In this document: positions 46,568 through 59,182 of the stretch, in pieces
Layout: the number at the start of each line of letters is the position of its first letter
How positions within the stretch are numbered: position 1 is the stretch's first letter
Origin: Gamarada debralockiae
Taxonomy: Eukaryota > Ascomycota > Leotiomycetes > Helotiales > Hyphodiscaceae
DNA length: 64,000 bases
Reading direction: 5' to 3'
Assembly: GCA_002803225.1 (NCBI GenBank)
Contig: NXFV01001098.1
Span: 1 to 64,000, forward strand
Program-made: the position numbers and the translations under genes
Notes under the pieces: generated by a model
What the model saw: the letters and a program-made list of their open reading frames with translations, nothing else
What the model was told of the DNA's origin: nothing
Database searches by the model: none

Positions 46568-48408
46568 TCAATTCGGAGGAATCACAGGTATGGTGAGGTG
46601 CGAATCATACTGCCCACCAGAATGAATGACATGCTCGCCAACATTCTCATCCACTGCCTCCTTCACCCTAATCAACTCCATCTCCGGGTGACACATATCG
46701 TGGCCCGCAACCCTGAACATTATCCCTTCGCCAGCAGCAAACACCATACCCATCGGCCACAGTGTGATGTTCAGCTTCACCATTGTTCCGGGCTTGATCG
46801 GCTCTCTTTTGTCATGCATATAAAATAGTTCATTCGCCGTTCCTCCAGGGGCGAGAGACACGGCGTGCGAAGCTCGAAGGAGTCCTTGAGGTCCCAGAGT
46901 TTTCGCCGTGTTGACGTTGGGGACTTCACGGACTGGGACTGGGCACTGGTAGTTGAGATGCTCGAGGAGTTGTCCGGTGCTGGAGATTTTTCGGATTTGG
47001 GCCACGATATTCATGCCGTCGTGCTGAGTACAGGACATATAGAGGCGGGCCTTAGGGTAGCCTACTAGTCGGTGGGTTTGTTGAAGTAGAGGGTAAAATC
47101 CTAGGTAATGTCAGTCTCTCTCTTGATTTTATGTGTCGATGGCTTACCGAGGAAGCATTGAGATCGTGTCCCGCGTATGAAGTGGTTGAAGTCGAAGTTG
47201 GGAGGTTCAAAACCAACGTCTTTGACACTGCATCCAAATAGTAAGTTTGGAGGCGCAGTCTCAGAAGTGGGTATTCATGTTCTGGTCTCTCGATGACAGT
47301 TTTCTCAGGATTGTTCTCGAAGCCGAGAAGAGAGAGCCTGACAGGAGGGATATCTTTGTCCCACCCATTTTCAATGCCCTTGCAATAGCGATCAAAATAT
47401 CGCTGCAGTTCATTAGTGAACTCTGGTCTATATAAATCATACTATTCCTGATATGGATGCATTCTCAGCCATTTCTTCGTGGTCTTGGCGTTTCTGAACG
47501 TGTTGAAGGAGCCATTCGTATGAAGCATGGAAGAGTACGACGCGAGGAGATACAGAGGAACATCTCCGATGTTCTCGGTGTGGACTTTCTTACTCTCCCA
47601 CCTCATCGTACAAGGGATGTTTGTCAATTATCCCCGGCATGTTCTCTGCGTAGCCGGGACCTGCAAACCCACCCAGGATGAACTACTGGAAATTCCGATT
47701 GTAAGGTGCTCTGCCCCTGGCAATGAGCTCTCGATATGGACCACGGAAAGCCTCCATTAGCGCAAGGGCTTTCAATGCTGGATGATGGAGTCGAGAAGCG
47801 AAGTTGATCTGCGCGATGGCTAGCCAGGAGTTGCCCCCAATGCCCACTGGCCCGTTGCACCACGGCTGCTTCGATAACCAGTCAATGGTATCATGAATGT
47901 CTTCTGCTTCCTGTTGACCCCAGAAATGAGTGTCGCCTTCTGACATCCCAGCTCCTCGAGCATCAACATTGATGATTACATATCCACGAGGGCACCACTC
48001 CGCTGGATCAGGTGCTTCAAACTTTTCGTACCCAGACGTGCGATCTTTGGTGAGTCCAACATGGAATGGAGCTATGGTGTCGTACTGTTGCGGTCCTGTG
48101 CCTGTTTTGCCGTACGGACTCCATGGGATTAGTGCAGGAACTGTTGCAGTGTCTGAGTCCACCGGCCGAAAGATGTCTGCGTAGATTTTGATACCATCTC
48201 GCATCGGGATAGCGACATCTCGATCAAATAGCACATCTGTTGGGAATGCCCTATAGTCAGGTGATCGGACGTGACCTGTTGGGATGGTGGTCAGGCTGGG
48301 ATGAAATCCGGTCCAATTGAAGTGGGGATGCTCTGCTGCAGAAAGCAGTTTTATGAATTCGAGGTCTAGGAATTGAGCTGTGAACTTCTCGGATGTAGTT
48401 TGAGCCAT
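46568..48408 (-). pseudogene. Broken S15 peptidase / CocE-NonD family hydrolase
   Basis: The first 242 codons from the ATG at 48408 are intact and show the alpha/beta hydrolase half of the X-Pro dipeptidyl-peptidase (S15) family: VAIPMRDGIKIYADIFRP, PWSPYGKTG, YVIINVDARGAGMSEG and the nucleophile motif GIGGNSWLA. The frame then hits TAG at 47683. The protein pattern continues past it (FILGGFAGPGYAENMPGIID). A frameshift follows near 47600, then ENIGDVPLYLLASYSSML, a second TAG at about 47442 where YD follows, then RLSLLGFENNPEKT. After a probable intron (about 47100-47148) and another frame change comes the PepX_C domain (ARLYMSCTQHDGMNIVAQIR to the stop at 46568). At least two nonsense codons and two frameshifts make it non-functional. 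A shortened N-terminal protein could still be made. Confidence 0.82.
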
Positions 48409-51364
48409 TTTGAAGATGAAAATAAGAATTTCTGAAACTGGACAGCCAATTATCAAGTGCGAGAACGAACATACAGGAGGAAAGCGAGCATCAAATACTC
48501 AAAGTGAAAGAAAGATGGGATATGATCGGAGGGCGAGGAGCACCGAGAGATCCGATTCTCCGAAGTGTGAAAACTAACATACTTATATCTCCCGCATTTC
48601 ATGTGTGACATCGTGTGCTCTGGTTCATGTTTAGGATTGATGATTGGAGTCAGGTTGTATGAAGATGATGGGAAATCTCGCACGTCCCCAGTCCCCAACA
48701 AACGGATGTGGGGAACAAGTGAGAAGGTGGGAAATCGCAGCCAACATCTGCCGACCCTTCCTCTCTCGATTATAGCTGGCTTCGCAAAGGGATCGAATGC
48801 CTCTGTCTCGTAGTTGAAGTCCTCGAGACTTTTCATCGATTTCAGGAGCAGAATCTCAAGGGTGCGTTTAGCTCGCCAGAGACGCTTAGTCATCAAATTT
48901 GTAAGCCAAATTGATATGTTCACGGAGGGTTTGGACAATTATGTTAAGCGAAGGGAGTTCTCTCGATTGGGAAGGTGGGGCAGCCCCGCCAACTTTGACG
49001 TTGCCCTTCCTCCACGACGGCTCATGCATCGCACAATTACTGGAGCTCTAAAAAAGGGGCAGGATATGCTCTTACCATCCATCGGAAAGCAGCAATACGA
49101 ACAATTCGCAGGTTCGGGAAAGCATCTGAGTCTCGGAACCACTCGGTTACTCGAAGTGTTGGTCGTTTGGATTCTATCATATGAATAATTCAGACGTAAT
49201 TCTTTCTCGATTCTCCAAACGTGGAAACGGTGGTAACCACGAGAGCTGATTACCATCCAAACCAATCCGAGGCTTCAAACGCATCAAGTAGCAGACGCTA
49301 GCAAGTCAGATGCTAAGATTCGCCGAACATGTGGTTCGGAGTGCAACTATTAAAAACAAAAGGAATTACGACAACGAAATATATCACGGCAATGAAATGA
49401 TACCTGACAATATAATCTTTGGATCATAGCTCGTCACATGCCATCACTTCTGCAAACCCATAACTTGCACGAGTGTGGTCTTGAGCGAAGTGTCCAGCAA
49501 TTTGTTAGGTCCACCTTGCGGATCAGAGCGATCTCTCCTGATTCAAGTAGCCATCCGCGGCCGCATTGAAAGTTAGACTGTACAAGAATTCTCATACAAA
49601 TTATATATTTGTAAATTGTCCGAGTCGAAGCAGAGCCTTAAGGCTCCTCTTGGAGAAGTTCACTCAAGGTTGCAGCTTTCTCGGCACTTGCTCTTTTCTC
49701 GATTTGTCCTTTCAACTTTCTGCAAACATTACGCTTGCATACCTTTCAGGAGAAACAGTCGCGACACATAGGGTAGAAGAGTTCTTAATCGAGTTGCCGT
49801 CAGTTTCCGTCTTCATTTCCTCTTGAGATAGAGACGGGTTTCGAAGTAAAAGCCCTCCACCACACGGCACTCATCATGCTATCGTAGATGATATATTGAG
49901 TATTCTCGACTACAGTTGTTGTCATTTGCAGAATATCTACAACAGAGAGATGCTTATTGGACAGGGTTCACGAGAGCAGAAGTCCCTTCACGTTGTGAAA
50001 CAGAAGGAGATACGAGAGTTCGAACTTGGAACTGGAAGAATCAGAGGGGCTGAGGACTCAGGATCGCAAAACAGCAAATTCAACTTGACAACGAAGTATC
50101 AAGTGACAATGAGAAATATATCGACAACGATAAATCGCCCGACATATTAATGGATAAACATATCCGAAAGTAAAATGCAAATGTGGAAGCAGAAGGGCCA
50201 ATATCATGAGTGACAAGGCCTCCTCCTTCCACTTTTATTGATTGAGAATCCACGGCATATCCGTATCATCCGGGGTGGTTGCGTAATGGGGACGTCGTTC
50301 CTCCTTGTTTGCAGAAGTATCTTTGACAGGCTGAGCCCCATTTTAAACGGGCGGAGTACCAGGAAGTTTCCACATTGAGAACCGAACAACCTCTAAGAGG
50401 ACTGCTTGTAACGTCGCACTCGCATGATGTAACTATCACCAGAAAGAAAGCATTAACAATGATTAAGTATGCCGCAGGGTCATGCCCGAAAACAAGCATA
50501 AGGTGCGTGCGGCCATGGTGGACTCTCGCCTCGGAATTACTCATATATAAACCCCCTCCGTCCTCTCACAATCTTAATTTTCTTCCTTTGCTGAAGTGAA
50601 CAGACATCAACACTATTTACGAAGAGTAATCCTCTAAGATTCATCTCGAGGAACGGAACCACTGGGCGCAAGCAGGTTTCATGACGTGTGAATAAGATCT
50701 TCCCCAGTTTGGCTGTCCAAGATGGAGAGATATGAGCTGAAACAGGAAGTAATATTGACGACGAAATGAGAACAATACCGAAATATAACAAGATAATAAT
50801 AAAGATAAATGGAATAGCAGCGGATTGAGGAAACACACCATCATGCCCAACTTTCTTGGATCCAGGAATTCTGGAATGTGCGGTTTGAAGTTCTCCAGAA
50901 CGAGCTCAACGCGGCAACTCCCGCGAGCTGGCTGAGGGTGACTGCTAGTTTTTAAGGAGGATGTAGCATAGGAGCTCTGAATGGAGACTGTTGACTCCTC
51001 CCGCTAGGCAAAAGCACAGCAGCCGTCGCTGTAGGATGCAATGACAGTTGAAGTCTCGTTACATTTTCGTCTCTCGAACCTCTGATTGTGTGGTTATATT
51101 CCATATATAAGTGGACCGGGTATTAAAGGCTTCGCTTTGCTTGCCAATTCGAACCGCTGTGTTCCTTGAGTGAAGCGTGCACTGAGGGTGGAGTTAGGAA
51201 GACTTCGCACAACTTCATTCTCTCAGCCATACTAATTCTAACAGTCATTCCTCCAACTTACACCACATCCCACGCAGAACTTGATGGGGACCTTAATCCG
51301 AATCAGAGTCTGAATCAGAGTCATAGTGATAGTGATAGTGTGGAGTAGAATCGCCGCCTAACTC
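48409..51364. other. Long stretch without a recognisable gene
   Basis: About 3 kb. A minus-strand frame of 161 codons (48453-48938) lies upstream of the S15 pseudogene; it lacks a known pattern and may be promoter DNA. Short hydrophobic minus-strand stretches occur at about 49350-49430, 50090-50150 and 50740-50820. No RNA gene or repeat was identified. Confidence 0.4.
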
Positions 51365-52073
51365 TCAGTGTTCCAAGTGCTCCGGTCGACCACCACCCTC
51401 CTTCCTTAATCCGGTTCGTCTCCCAAGATTTAACTCTAACCCTAGAACAGGTTCACACGCAAGCTCCACCGCAAAGGTAGCATACTACTAGGCAGCACCA
51501 TGACTAGTGGAACCATAACTCTGATATGTCGTATTGCAGTCGCCTCTCTCACATGCATACACATCGAAGAGAGCGTGACACATCTCGTGGAGGAGAGCCT
51601 GGAAGAAATGGATCATGCTTCGGTGACGACAATGTTTCTTACAGTGGAATATTTTAATCTCGACCGACTGGTAAGAGCCATCTGTCCGAACAAAGTGTCC
51701 CTCTAAGGACTTACAGGCTGGACAGGCGATGTCGAGCCGAAGCTGGATCCTACCGGCCATTGACCCGAAGAAGAAAAGGTCATCCAATAGATCCATGTAA
51801 GCACGGGCAACTTGTTCTTCAGTATAACGTTCGGAACTTAGATTATAAATACCTCATGAATCGGCCTGGTGACTACCCACCGCTTCCCGCTGACGCTGAG
51901 TGATAAACCTCCAGCGAAAAGTTTACAGAACTTTCAACGAATTCTCGAGGCTCTTCTGCTGGGTAGCTATTCTGGGCTAATGGATTCCCGACACCACGTG
52001 GGTTGTCAATAGAGAGTTTTGAGTGAGAATATGATATCTTGTCTAGCGGTTTGGTTCTTAGGACTCGGTGCAA
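51365..52073 (-). pseudogene. Broken SprT-like zinc metalloprotease
   Basis: The core frame reads EEQVARAYMDLLDDLFFFGS, then ALLHEMCHALFDVYACERGD with the HExxH zinc site (HEMCH), and GSTSHGAA. Fungal SprT-like proteins continue here with Trp-Gln. In this copy two successive TAG codons (about 51489-51494) take those places, and the frame goes on as YATFAVELACEPVLGLELNL to a TGA at 51365-51367. Both stops can come from TGG and CAG by G-to-A and C-to-T change. Upstream, the piece SGKRWVVTRPIHEVF is in another frame from the core, indicating a frameshift near 51850. SprT-type proteases act on DNA-protein crosslinks in other organisms; this copy is unlikely to work. Confidence 0.75.
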
Positions 52074-52439
52074 GAATAAGTGTGGCCGGGACTTGACTTA
52101 AGGGAAGTTGTAGATTGTTTGAAAGTATAAAAGAGAGAAGAAAATACGTCCGTGAGAGGCAAATATAGCTGATAGAGATGACGTTAAGCACTGACTGACT
52201 CACACACTTGTGGAGTGATTAGAATACCTTGTTGGAACTGTCTGACACGCCACAACTGAGGCGTGAATAACGGATACTTATGTACCGGACTAAATGGATG
52301 CTTCTGTACATTGTTGCTTGAGGATTCAAATTAAAACTGGCCCCTGAGGAAAAGAGCTCTTTGCCAGAGCAAATGGGGTTTCCAACCTCTCTTGACAGTA
52401 TCGAAGATTCAACGGTCCAAGTCCCGCTCACGACGTATC

Positions 52440-53024
52440 TCATCTTACCTTTGTATTTGCCACTGAGCTCAGACATGGGAGCCTTTCCTGCAGATGTATG
52501 GCAGACTTTGTGTAGTTGATGGAGGTTGGCGGAAGCCGATCGGTGGTGGGGTCTCTTTGTGATTGTCTCCTTGGAAAATCTGATGGGCGCTGCCCAGTGA
52601 GAGTTGCTCTCGGTATCGATGATGAAGGGGTGGATAGGTTGGATGGGTGTCCGCGAAATTCTCGAAATCCACAACAAAACCTGAGCGCGGCTCCTGGGTA
52701 GGCGGTGGACCGGCCCTCTGTGACTGTAGTGACGATGCGGGTAATTGGTGCCTTACAACCTTTACAATAAGGTGTGTTGGTAAGCTGGTATGGAGGGGGA
52801 ATGACCAGCGAGCGTGCTCTCATTACTCTTGAAGAGCGAGGAGTGAGTTGCTGCTGTTTGATGAGGCGAAATTGGATCTCCCAGCTTGTGTCAATGAGGA
52901 GGGAGGTATTTGAACTACTGGATCCATTGAGGAACTTGATGGGTTGTGTATCGGAGATCAGAGGGTGGGCGTGTGACCTCTCTGTCTCTGATGGTACTCT
53001 TTCTTCAGGAGTTGACTGAGTCAT
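52440..53024 (-). CDS. Uncertain ORF, unknown product
   Basis: A 194-codon frame from an ATG at 53024, Ser/Thr/Pro-rich, with a CxxC pair (YCKGCKAPITRIV). It is open and longer than most neighbours, yet an overlapping frame (52469-52672) is equally open, so part may be an exon joined differently. I do not recognise a family. It could be a small zinc-binding protein or chance. Confidence 0.3.
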   Translation of the reverse strand: MTQSTPEERVPSETERSHAHPLISDTQPIKFLNGSSSSNTSLLIDTSWEIQFRLIKQQQLTPRSSRVMRARSLVIPPPYQLTNTPYCKGCKAPITRIVTTVTEGRSTAYPGAALRFCCGFREFRGHPSNLSTPSSSIPRATLTGQRPSDFPRRQSQRDPTTDRLPPTSINYTKSAIHLQERLPCLSSVANTKVR

Positions 53025-53309
53025 AGTGGTAGCACGTGGCGATGAGGAGGGTGTAGAGCGGCACCTGCGTACAAAAATGCGGAGACCGCTAAAGGAGAGC
53101 AAGAAATTTCGAGAAACGACAGCAAAGCTATAAAACGGAGTAGCCAGTTAAGCCACAGACACTATTCTGAATTGGTTACTCATAAGAATACTATGAAATC
53201 TACACCACAAAGGACGACTGACCTCCACAGCCACTTTTCTTTTCACACTTGCAGTATCAGAATCTACTAACATTTCGAAAAGCTATGGAGCCTTAACATG
53301 ACTAGTGCT

Positions 53310-53552
53310 CTAACTCCAGCCGAGGGTCGGAACATGGACTAGGAAAGGCAAAATGATGATAACCAAAACGACAGCGATAACATTGTTGACGACCATAAAG
53401 AAGTATAACGTTCCTTGCTGATTGCATGCACTGGAGGCAGGAAAGAGGAAGGCTACCTCATTAAAATTTTGGTTCGACGATGAGGGGCAAATGTTTAGGG
53501 TTGGAACACTCTTTCCCAAAACTCTTCTGAACTCGGTGTCGATCAAGAACAC
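53310..53552 (-). CDS. Possible exon of a small single-span membrane protein
   Basis: An 80-codon frame from a non-ATG codon with a polar, Cys-containing part (NICPSSSNQNFNE, SSACNQQGTLYFF), then a strong hydrophobic span (VIAVVLVIIILPFLV) and a short tail ending LGWS. It has the look of a last exon of a type I membrane protein. Upstream exons are not identified. Confidence 0.25.
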   Translation of the reverse strand: MFLIDTEFRRVLGKSVPTLNICPSSSNQNFNEVAFLFPASSACNQQGTLYFFMVVNNVIAVVLVIIILPFLVHVPTLGWS

Positions 53553-56500
53553 GCCGCACTGAAAGCTTGCATTGAGGCTCTGGTTGATTCATGTAATATC
53601 ATAGCTCTAAAGCCGAAGCTTGTTTGGGTATTCAATTTCGTTTCTCAGCGTGGAGGAAGGGGGCAGCTAGAACATTCTGAAGTATGCAGCGGGGGCTCTC
53701 AATAAGATAGAGCTCAAGTTGTAACCAAGACTTGCAATGCCTTTAACTCACTCGGTGGACTTCGTGCGAGATGAAAACGAGAATTGATTGACCATGGGGT
53801 ACAGCTAGTCCTCGAAGTAGTCACTCTACTTTGTTTCGCCAAACCACCTTCTAAATTCTACAAACCCGCAAATACTCGTCAGGTTCAAGGAGCTTGGCTT
53901 GTCCGAAGCAGAAAGACTGAGATACATTTAAGGACATCCATGGAAGATTCCCAGCCTGGGAGGCGTACGTTTGCCCATACCCAACCTCTTAAATGACGTC
54001 TCGGATTGTGCATCTCAAAGACCCAAGGAGTGATTGGACGATGACGTGAAAATCAACGCACTAAATATAGCAACGACAACGATTAAGACGATTCTGAATT
54101 CATGCAAAGTACATCTGGCAGATGTGTGACACTTCACGAAGGCATACGCGCAAGGGATGTGAAGCAGCAAAGAAGTCAGTGATCGTACACGGCGTGGACA
54201 CCACACGAGAACAGTTGTCTTTCTATTGCACAAGACGAGGTCTATCTTGTCGTGGAGAGCAAAGGGGCAGCAGAAGGAGCGATATAAGGGGTGGGTCAGC
54301 AGGATGCTGTGAGAGTAGAGGAAGACGATGTCTTGGACAAGGTCTCATCATGGTGCGAACAAGGAGTGCGCATCTACGAATCAAGATGAGAAAAGAAGGT
54401 CAATGAATACAGGACTCCGAGGTGTAACATGATCACCATTTCGGAATAAACCCTTTAGTGTTCATTGTTCATTGTTCAAGAACAAATCTATTCACTCAAA
54501 CGCATATGTGCTGAGGTTGCACCAGAACTCCAGCATCTTTCTTCCCCGAACCCGTACAATGTAGAATACGCATCGCAAGACATCTAGGTCATGTGAGATG
54601 TGAATAGACTCATTGATCTCAGTGAGTAGGTATGCTTGAAAGTCTCCACCCATGAATACACCACGCCTTCAGTGACGGATACCTTGCAGCCACTCAAGTA
54701 GAGGAAAGCTCTGAGAGATACACCAAAAACCTCTCCCCTTGCTGAAATGACATGAGTGATCGTAAAGATGGAAATCAAACCGTGACTTGGTTCCTCCTAG
54801 AAGTCCATAGCTCAGTTCTTGACCTGCGTCATTGAGAAACCACCTCGTCCTAATTTTAGAAGGTGGAAAAGGGATTTGGAAGATTTGCAATGAGTGTGTG
54901 ATGATCACACTCGAGACGGGAAGAAGATGTGAGAGTTGGGACCAAGTTCAGATGGCCAGGCATCATCCAGTGGATGGGACAATGGCCTCAAGATGCAAGA
55001 TATCTATTTCTATCCCAAGCATGATATCAAACACGGAACACTCAAAAAGTAAAGACAGACACCCCACGACTGACTTGGCTTGCCTCTCTCCAATCCCCCG
55101 CGTTGCCACTATCAAAGCCAGGCGCCTCGACATGTATCCCCTGCATCATGCCATATCAACGTTACCACTCGCATACCCTGAAACCCAAAGTCTCAGCTTT
55201 CCGCATCCGAAGCCTGCGCTCGAGACAAGAAAATACGAAGATCGTCAAAGACAATCGCATCTGCACAAGAGCTGTTAAGTCATGTACTTGCATGAATCCC
55301 CAATGCCTCAAACCGCAATCTGGGGACGATGACTGGCAGCTTGGGTGCTGCAGACTTGCGGTCAGTAGCCAAGTTTTCTTTTCTTGCTGCCTCAGATTCC
55401 GGTTTGGTTATCGGTGATGTTGAGCAATTGATTGGTGGGGGGTGGCGATTGGTTGGTGCGATAAAAGATCTGCAAGCCGTTGAAAGACGTGGCGAATGTC
55501 GACACACGCGAGATTCTATGAATAGATGCTTCTGAATAATTGGATGAGAGGGCCGGAGCCGCGACCGGTATTCCCGCTCCGCACACCATGTGGCATGTGC
55601 CTGTAGAGACGTCAAACGTTTTCTAATTCGCCGCAGATGTTGGTGAGGGGCGCAGCCGGACTATCAGCCGAGAGATGGAAAAGTTGGAAGAAGGTTGGGT
55701 AGCGGATGCGAATTGCATGGAAGAGAGGCAAAAACTTGTTTGTGCGGGCAATTATGTTTGAGATTGGCGGTAGTATGAAACCTACGGGACGGGGAGGCTG
55801 AGCTATTGATGAGCTGGCTTTACACCGCATTGAGTCCTCGCGAGAGTGATATGAATCACGTGTTACACGGGCGATATCAAAATCCTCCCAAGAACTTCAG
55901 CCCGTCAGCCTGATAGTTTATCGATTGGAGCTATGGTAGTGGAACCATCGAGATACCAGGTGGAGAAGACAAATCCAATCGCGTGGAAACCTGATCGTTT
56001 TATTTGGAATTCCGTACGAATGGGACGCTTTTCGTAAACGTTGGGACTTGGAAAGCACTAGGCATCTCCGATATCTCATACACACCCATCCAAGCCTTGT
56101 CAAAGATAAGGTGCTGCACAAGCTCAGCGCTGCTGCATTGCGCAGTTATCCGTCACCTACAAGCTTCACGAACCTGCAGCATTGCTGTGTTCATGGCTTC
56201 AGGCAACCGGCAGAGAAGCGAGTCGTACTGCGTGGCTAGCATGGGCGCCTTTGGTGCATGTGTAGAGACTACAAAGCCAATATTCTGTACTTTTCTTCAA
56301 GTGGAAACAGTGGGTTTATAAGAGAAAAGCCAAATGCCCCAATTAAGAGACATTTGTTCAGCGGCCGAGACACCATGAACTGGCGCTTTGCTTTTTGAAG
56401 GTATATTCTGCGACGGCGTAACGCTGTTTGATGGATTTGGAGCCTTGAGAGGATTTTCCTAGGTGATGTTTGGACGGGCCTTTTTCGCTTGGACGACAGT

Positions 56501-57718
56501 AAAATTGTCAGCCTCGGGGACGAGGTTGCGGATTTTCCTCATCGGAGATGGACTTTCGAAACGCCGTCTTCGCCATTTTTATCGAACTAACTTCTCCCTT
56601 TTCGCCATCGACGATCGATCTGAGAGCCTTACTGTACTGTATAAATTTCCGAAACTTTCAACAAAGGGGCCCGCAGTCAATTCGGTAGTAGAAGCCAGAA
56701 ATGGAATAATCGCCAATTTTTGAATCTATTGCTCGAATGCCCCGATTAATAAATTTAGGCTCCGACTGGCAAGGGCTAGTCGGTGCATCTTCAATGCCCC
56801 TGTCTTGGGATATGGGTCTTGAGTGGTGGTTGATACTACATGGCTCAGGGGAAATTTACGCCTCGACGCTTGGTTCCCGATGGCCGCTTTTATTATCGGC
56901 TAGGATGAACCGAAAGCGATAATTTTTGGTGGAGACGGCAACATCCAACTTCCAAATTTTGACTTCAAGCATCAATCAGCAAGAGGGGACAGACCCCTGG
57001 ATGGGTCCCTGCTGTTGCCTGAATCCGATTAAAAATATATTGCTGTCAAGATGAGGGGAACACCTGGAATCTTACTGTGGAGAATGGTGCCAGCCTGTTC
57101 AGAAGCACGACAGACAAGTACGGTAGGAAGAGCTCTCTCGCTTCTCCATATATGGAACAGAACTGTAGGTAACCCCGAGATGGTGACATCTTCCAGCCTC
57201 CTAAACCCAATGGGCGCTTGTTATCGTATTTTCAATAATCCACTTTTCCTACATAGGTTTTTCTTGGCCAAGCGGCCGCGAACCTCGAGAGTGATTTCCT
57301 CCTTCGGCTGGGCACCTCTCCTTCCGGATTCACCTCAACCTCACCCTTGGCCCTGACACAAACTGCCACCACTCTCGTTCCATACATTGTCCAAAACTAC
57401 ACCTCTCCGTCTTCAGGCTACCCTTCACCATATTCAGGCTTCACGCTCGTTAAAAGAAGGCCCAGAGCTGAGATCGACGGCCCGTGAGCAATCTTCCACA
57501 CCGCGCAGCAGGCATTATCTAATCCGGAAAACTGATATACCCTGTCAACTCACGGCTGTCTTCCTTCTCCAAGACACCTGCCAACTTCCTCCCTCAGCAT
57601 CAAACATCACATTCGTTTTTGAGGATACCCAGTGACTTTCGTTACAATTTGTCACAGATAAAGTTTAATATCTAATACATCTTCACTCTTGTCTCCTTTC
57701 ACTCGCAGAGGAGCTAAG
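53553..57718. other. Long stretch without a recognisable gene
   Basis: About 4.2 kb. Minus-strand frame 54015-54233 ends in a hydrophobic run (FRIVLIVVVAIFSALIFTSS) like those at 46.2 and 53.4 kb. Plus-strand frames at 54.8-55.3 kb overlap without conserved pattern. The last 300 bp are the CT-rich leader of the GH16 gene, possibly with a 5' leader intron ending at TTTCACTCGCAG (57705-57707). Confidence 0.4.
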
Positions 57719-59182
57719 ATGGAGGGAGGTGCACATTACAGAGGAAGCGGCATGTCTGCCATTTCAACAGCTACAACACCAATGCGGCCAGGAACGCCAG
57801 AGAGCAGGAGCAATCCCTTCGGCGATGATATCTCCCCGGCGCCTCGACCAAACCCCTTCGCCTCACCTTTCAATTCGAGACCGGCGTCATCACTCGGTTC
57901 CTCGTCTGCCGTGCGAGGACTCCCAGCAAGATATTTCCACTCAAGAAGAGTACGAAAGGGCGAGGTTGAACAACCGTGGAGGGCGAAGAAGGATCCAAAA
58001 GAGAAATGGGTTACAATCATACCTTTGATTGGCCTGTTGTTGGGATTCGGAATTGCGGGTTTCTTGGTGTATGATGGTCTAAAAACAGTTGTGCACCACA
58101 AATACTGCCCGGTGTTGAGCGACGACTTCTCGGGAGGATTGAACACAGATGTTTGGACAAAAGAAGCAGAAGTTGGTGGATTCGGGTAAGGAACTTTGTC
58201 CGCACTTCAAAGTTATATGCTGATGAAATCCTCTAGTAATGGTGAATTTGAACAAACAACCTTGACCGATGAGAACGTTTTCGTCCAAGATGGAAAGCTC
58301 ATCATCAAGCCAACTCTTCAAGATGCTACCTTGATCGAGTCAAACAACGTCATCAACCTCACAGCAGATGGAACCTGCTCGTCTGATATTCTCTCCAACT
58401 GTGTTACAATCACCAACAGCACTGCACAACCGGCAACAATCATTCAACCTGTCAAGTCAGGAAGAATCAACACCAAGAAGGGAGCTACCATCAAGTATGG
58501 CCGTGTCCAAGTCACCGCTAAGCTTCCTGCTGGTGACTGGTTGTGGCCCGCGATTTGGATGTTACCAGTGAACGACACCTACGGACCCTGGCCTCAATCT
58601 GGTGAGATCGATATTTGCGAGTCTCGTGGAAACAACCACACCTACAAGCAAGGTGGAAATAACATCGCGTCTTCTGCTCTCCATTGGGGTCCTAACCCGG
58701 CAAACGATGCTTGGTGGCGCACGAACGTGAAGAGAAGCGCTCTTCATACCACTTACGCTGCTAAGGAACATACATTCGGTCTCGAATGGTCCCAGAAATA
58801 CCTTTTCACCTGGGTCAACAACAACCTTCTCCAAGTTCTCTATACCAACTTCAATGAACCTCTCTGGGAACGTGGAGCCTTTCCTCAAGCATCCAGCAAC
58901 GGAACTCGTCTAGTTGACACCTGGACACAAACTGGTCATGATTCCGCACCCTTCGACCAGGAGTTCTACCTGATTTTGAACGTTGCTGTTGGAGGAACCA
59001 ATGGATGGTTCCAGGATGAGCAGGATGGAAAGCCATGGGTTGATACCAGTCCAACAGCCAAGCTGGACTTCTGGAATGCTCGCAATCAATGGTACCCAAC
59101 CTGGACCGCGCCCGGCGCTGGCCAGATGGAAGTCAGCAAGGTCGAGATGTGGCAACAATGCGACGGCGATGAGAACAACTAG
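57719..59182 (+). CDS. Membrane-anchored GH16 family glucanase/transglycosylase
   Basis: Exons 57719-58185 and 58237-59182 (51-bp intron, GCTGATG branch) give 470 residues. A Ser/Pro/Asn-rich cytoplasmic part (1-95) precedes one membrane span (about 97-117, WVTIIPLIGLLLGFGIAGFLV), a type II signal anchor. The GH16 domain follows: the substrate-cleft segment KYGRVQVTAKLPAGDWLWPAIWM and the catalytic motif SGEIDICESRG, with the nucleophile Glu at about 279 and the acid/base Glu at about 284. Then come SALHWGP, FGLEWSQKYLFTWVNN and the C-terminal AVGGTNGWF. Such proteins cut or rearrange beta-1,3- or beta-1,6-glucan at the plasma membrane and wall; fungal relatives are often described as glucan-binding or KRE6/SKN1-like. 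The frame is complete. The start is the first ATG after a CT-rich leader. Confidence 0.93.

Noticed and set aside
48453..48938. 161-codon minus-strand frame upstream of the S15 pseudogene
   Set aside because: No family resemblance; overlaps the expected promoter of the S15 gene and a plus-strand frame of similar length.
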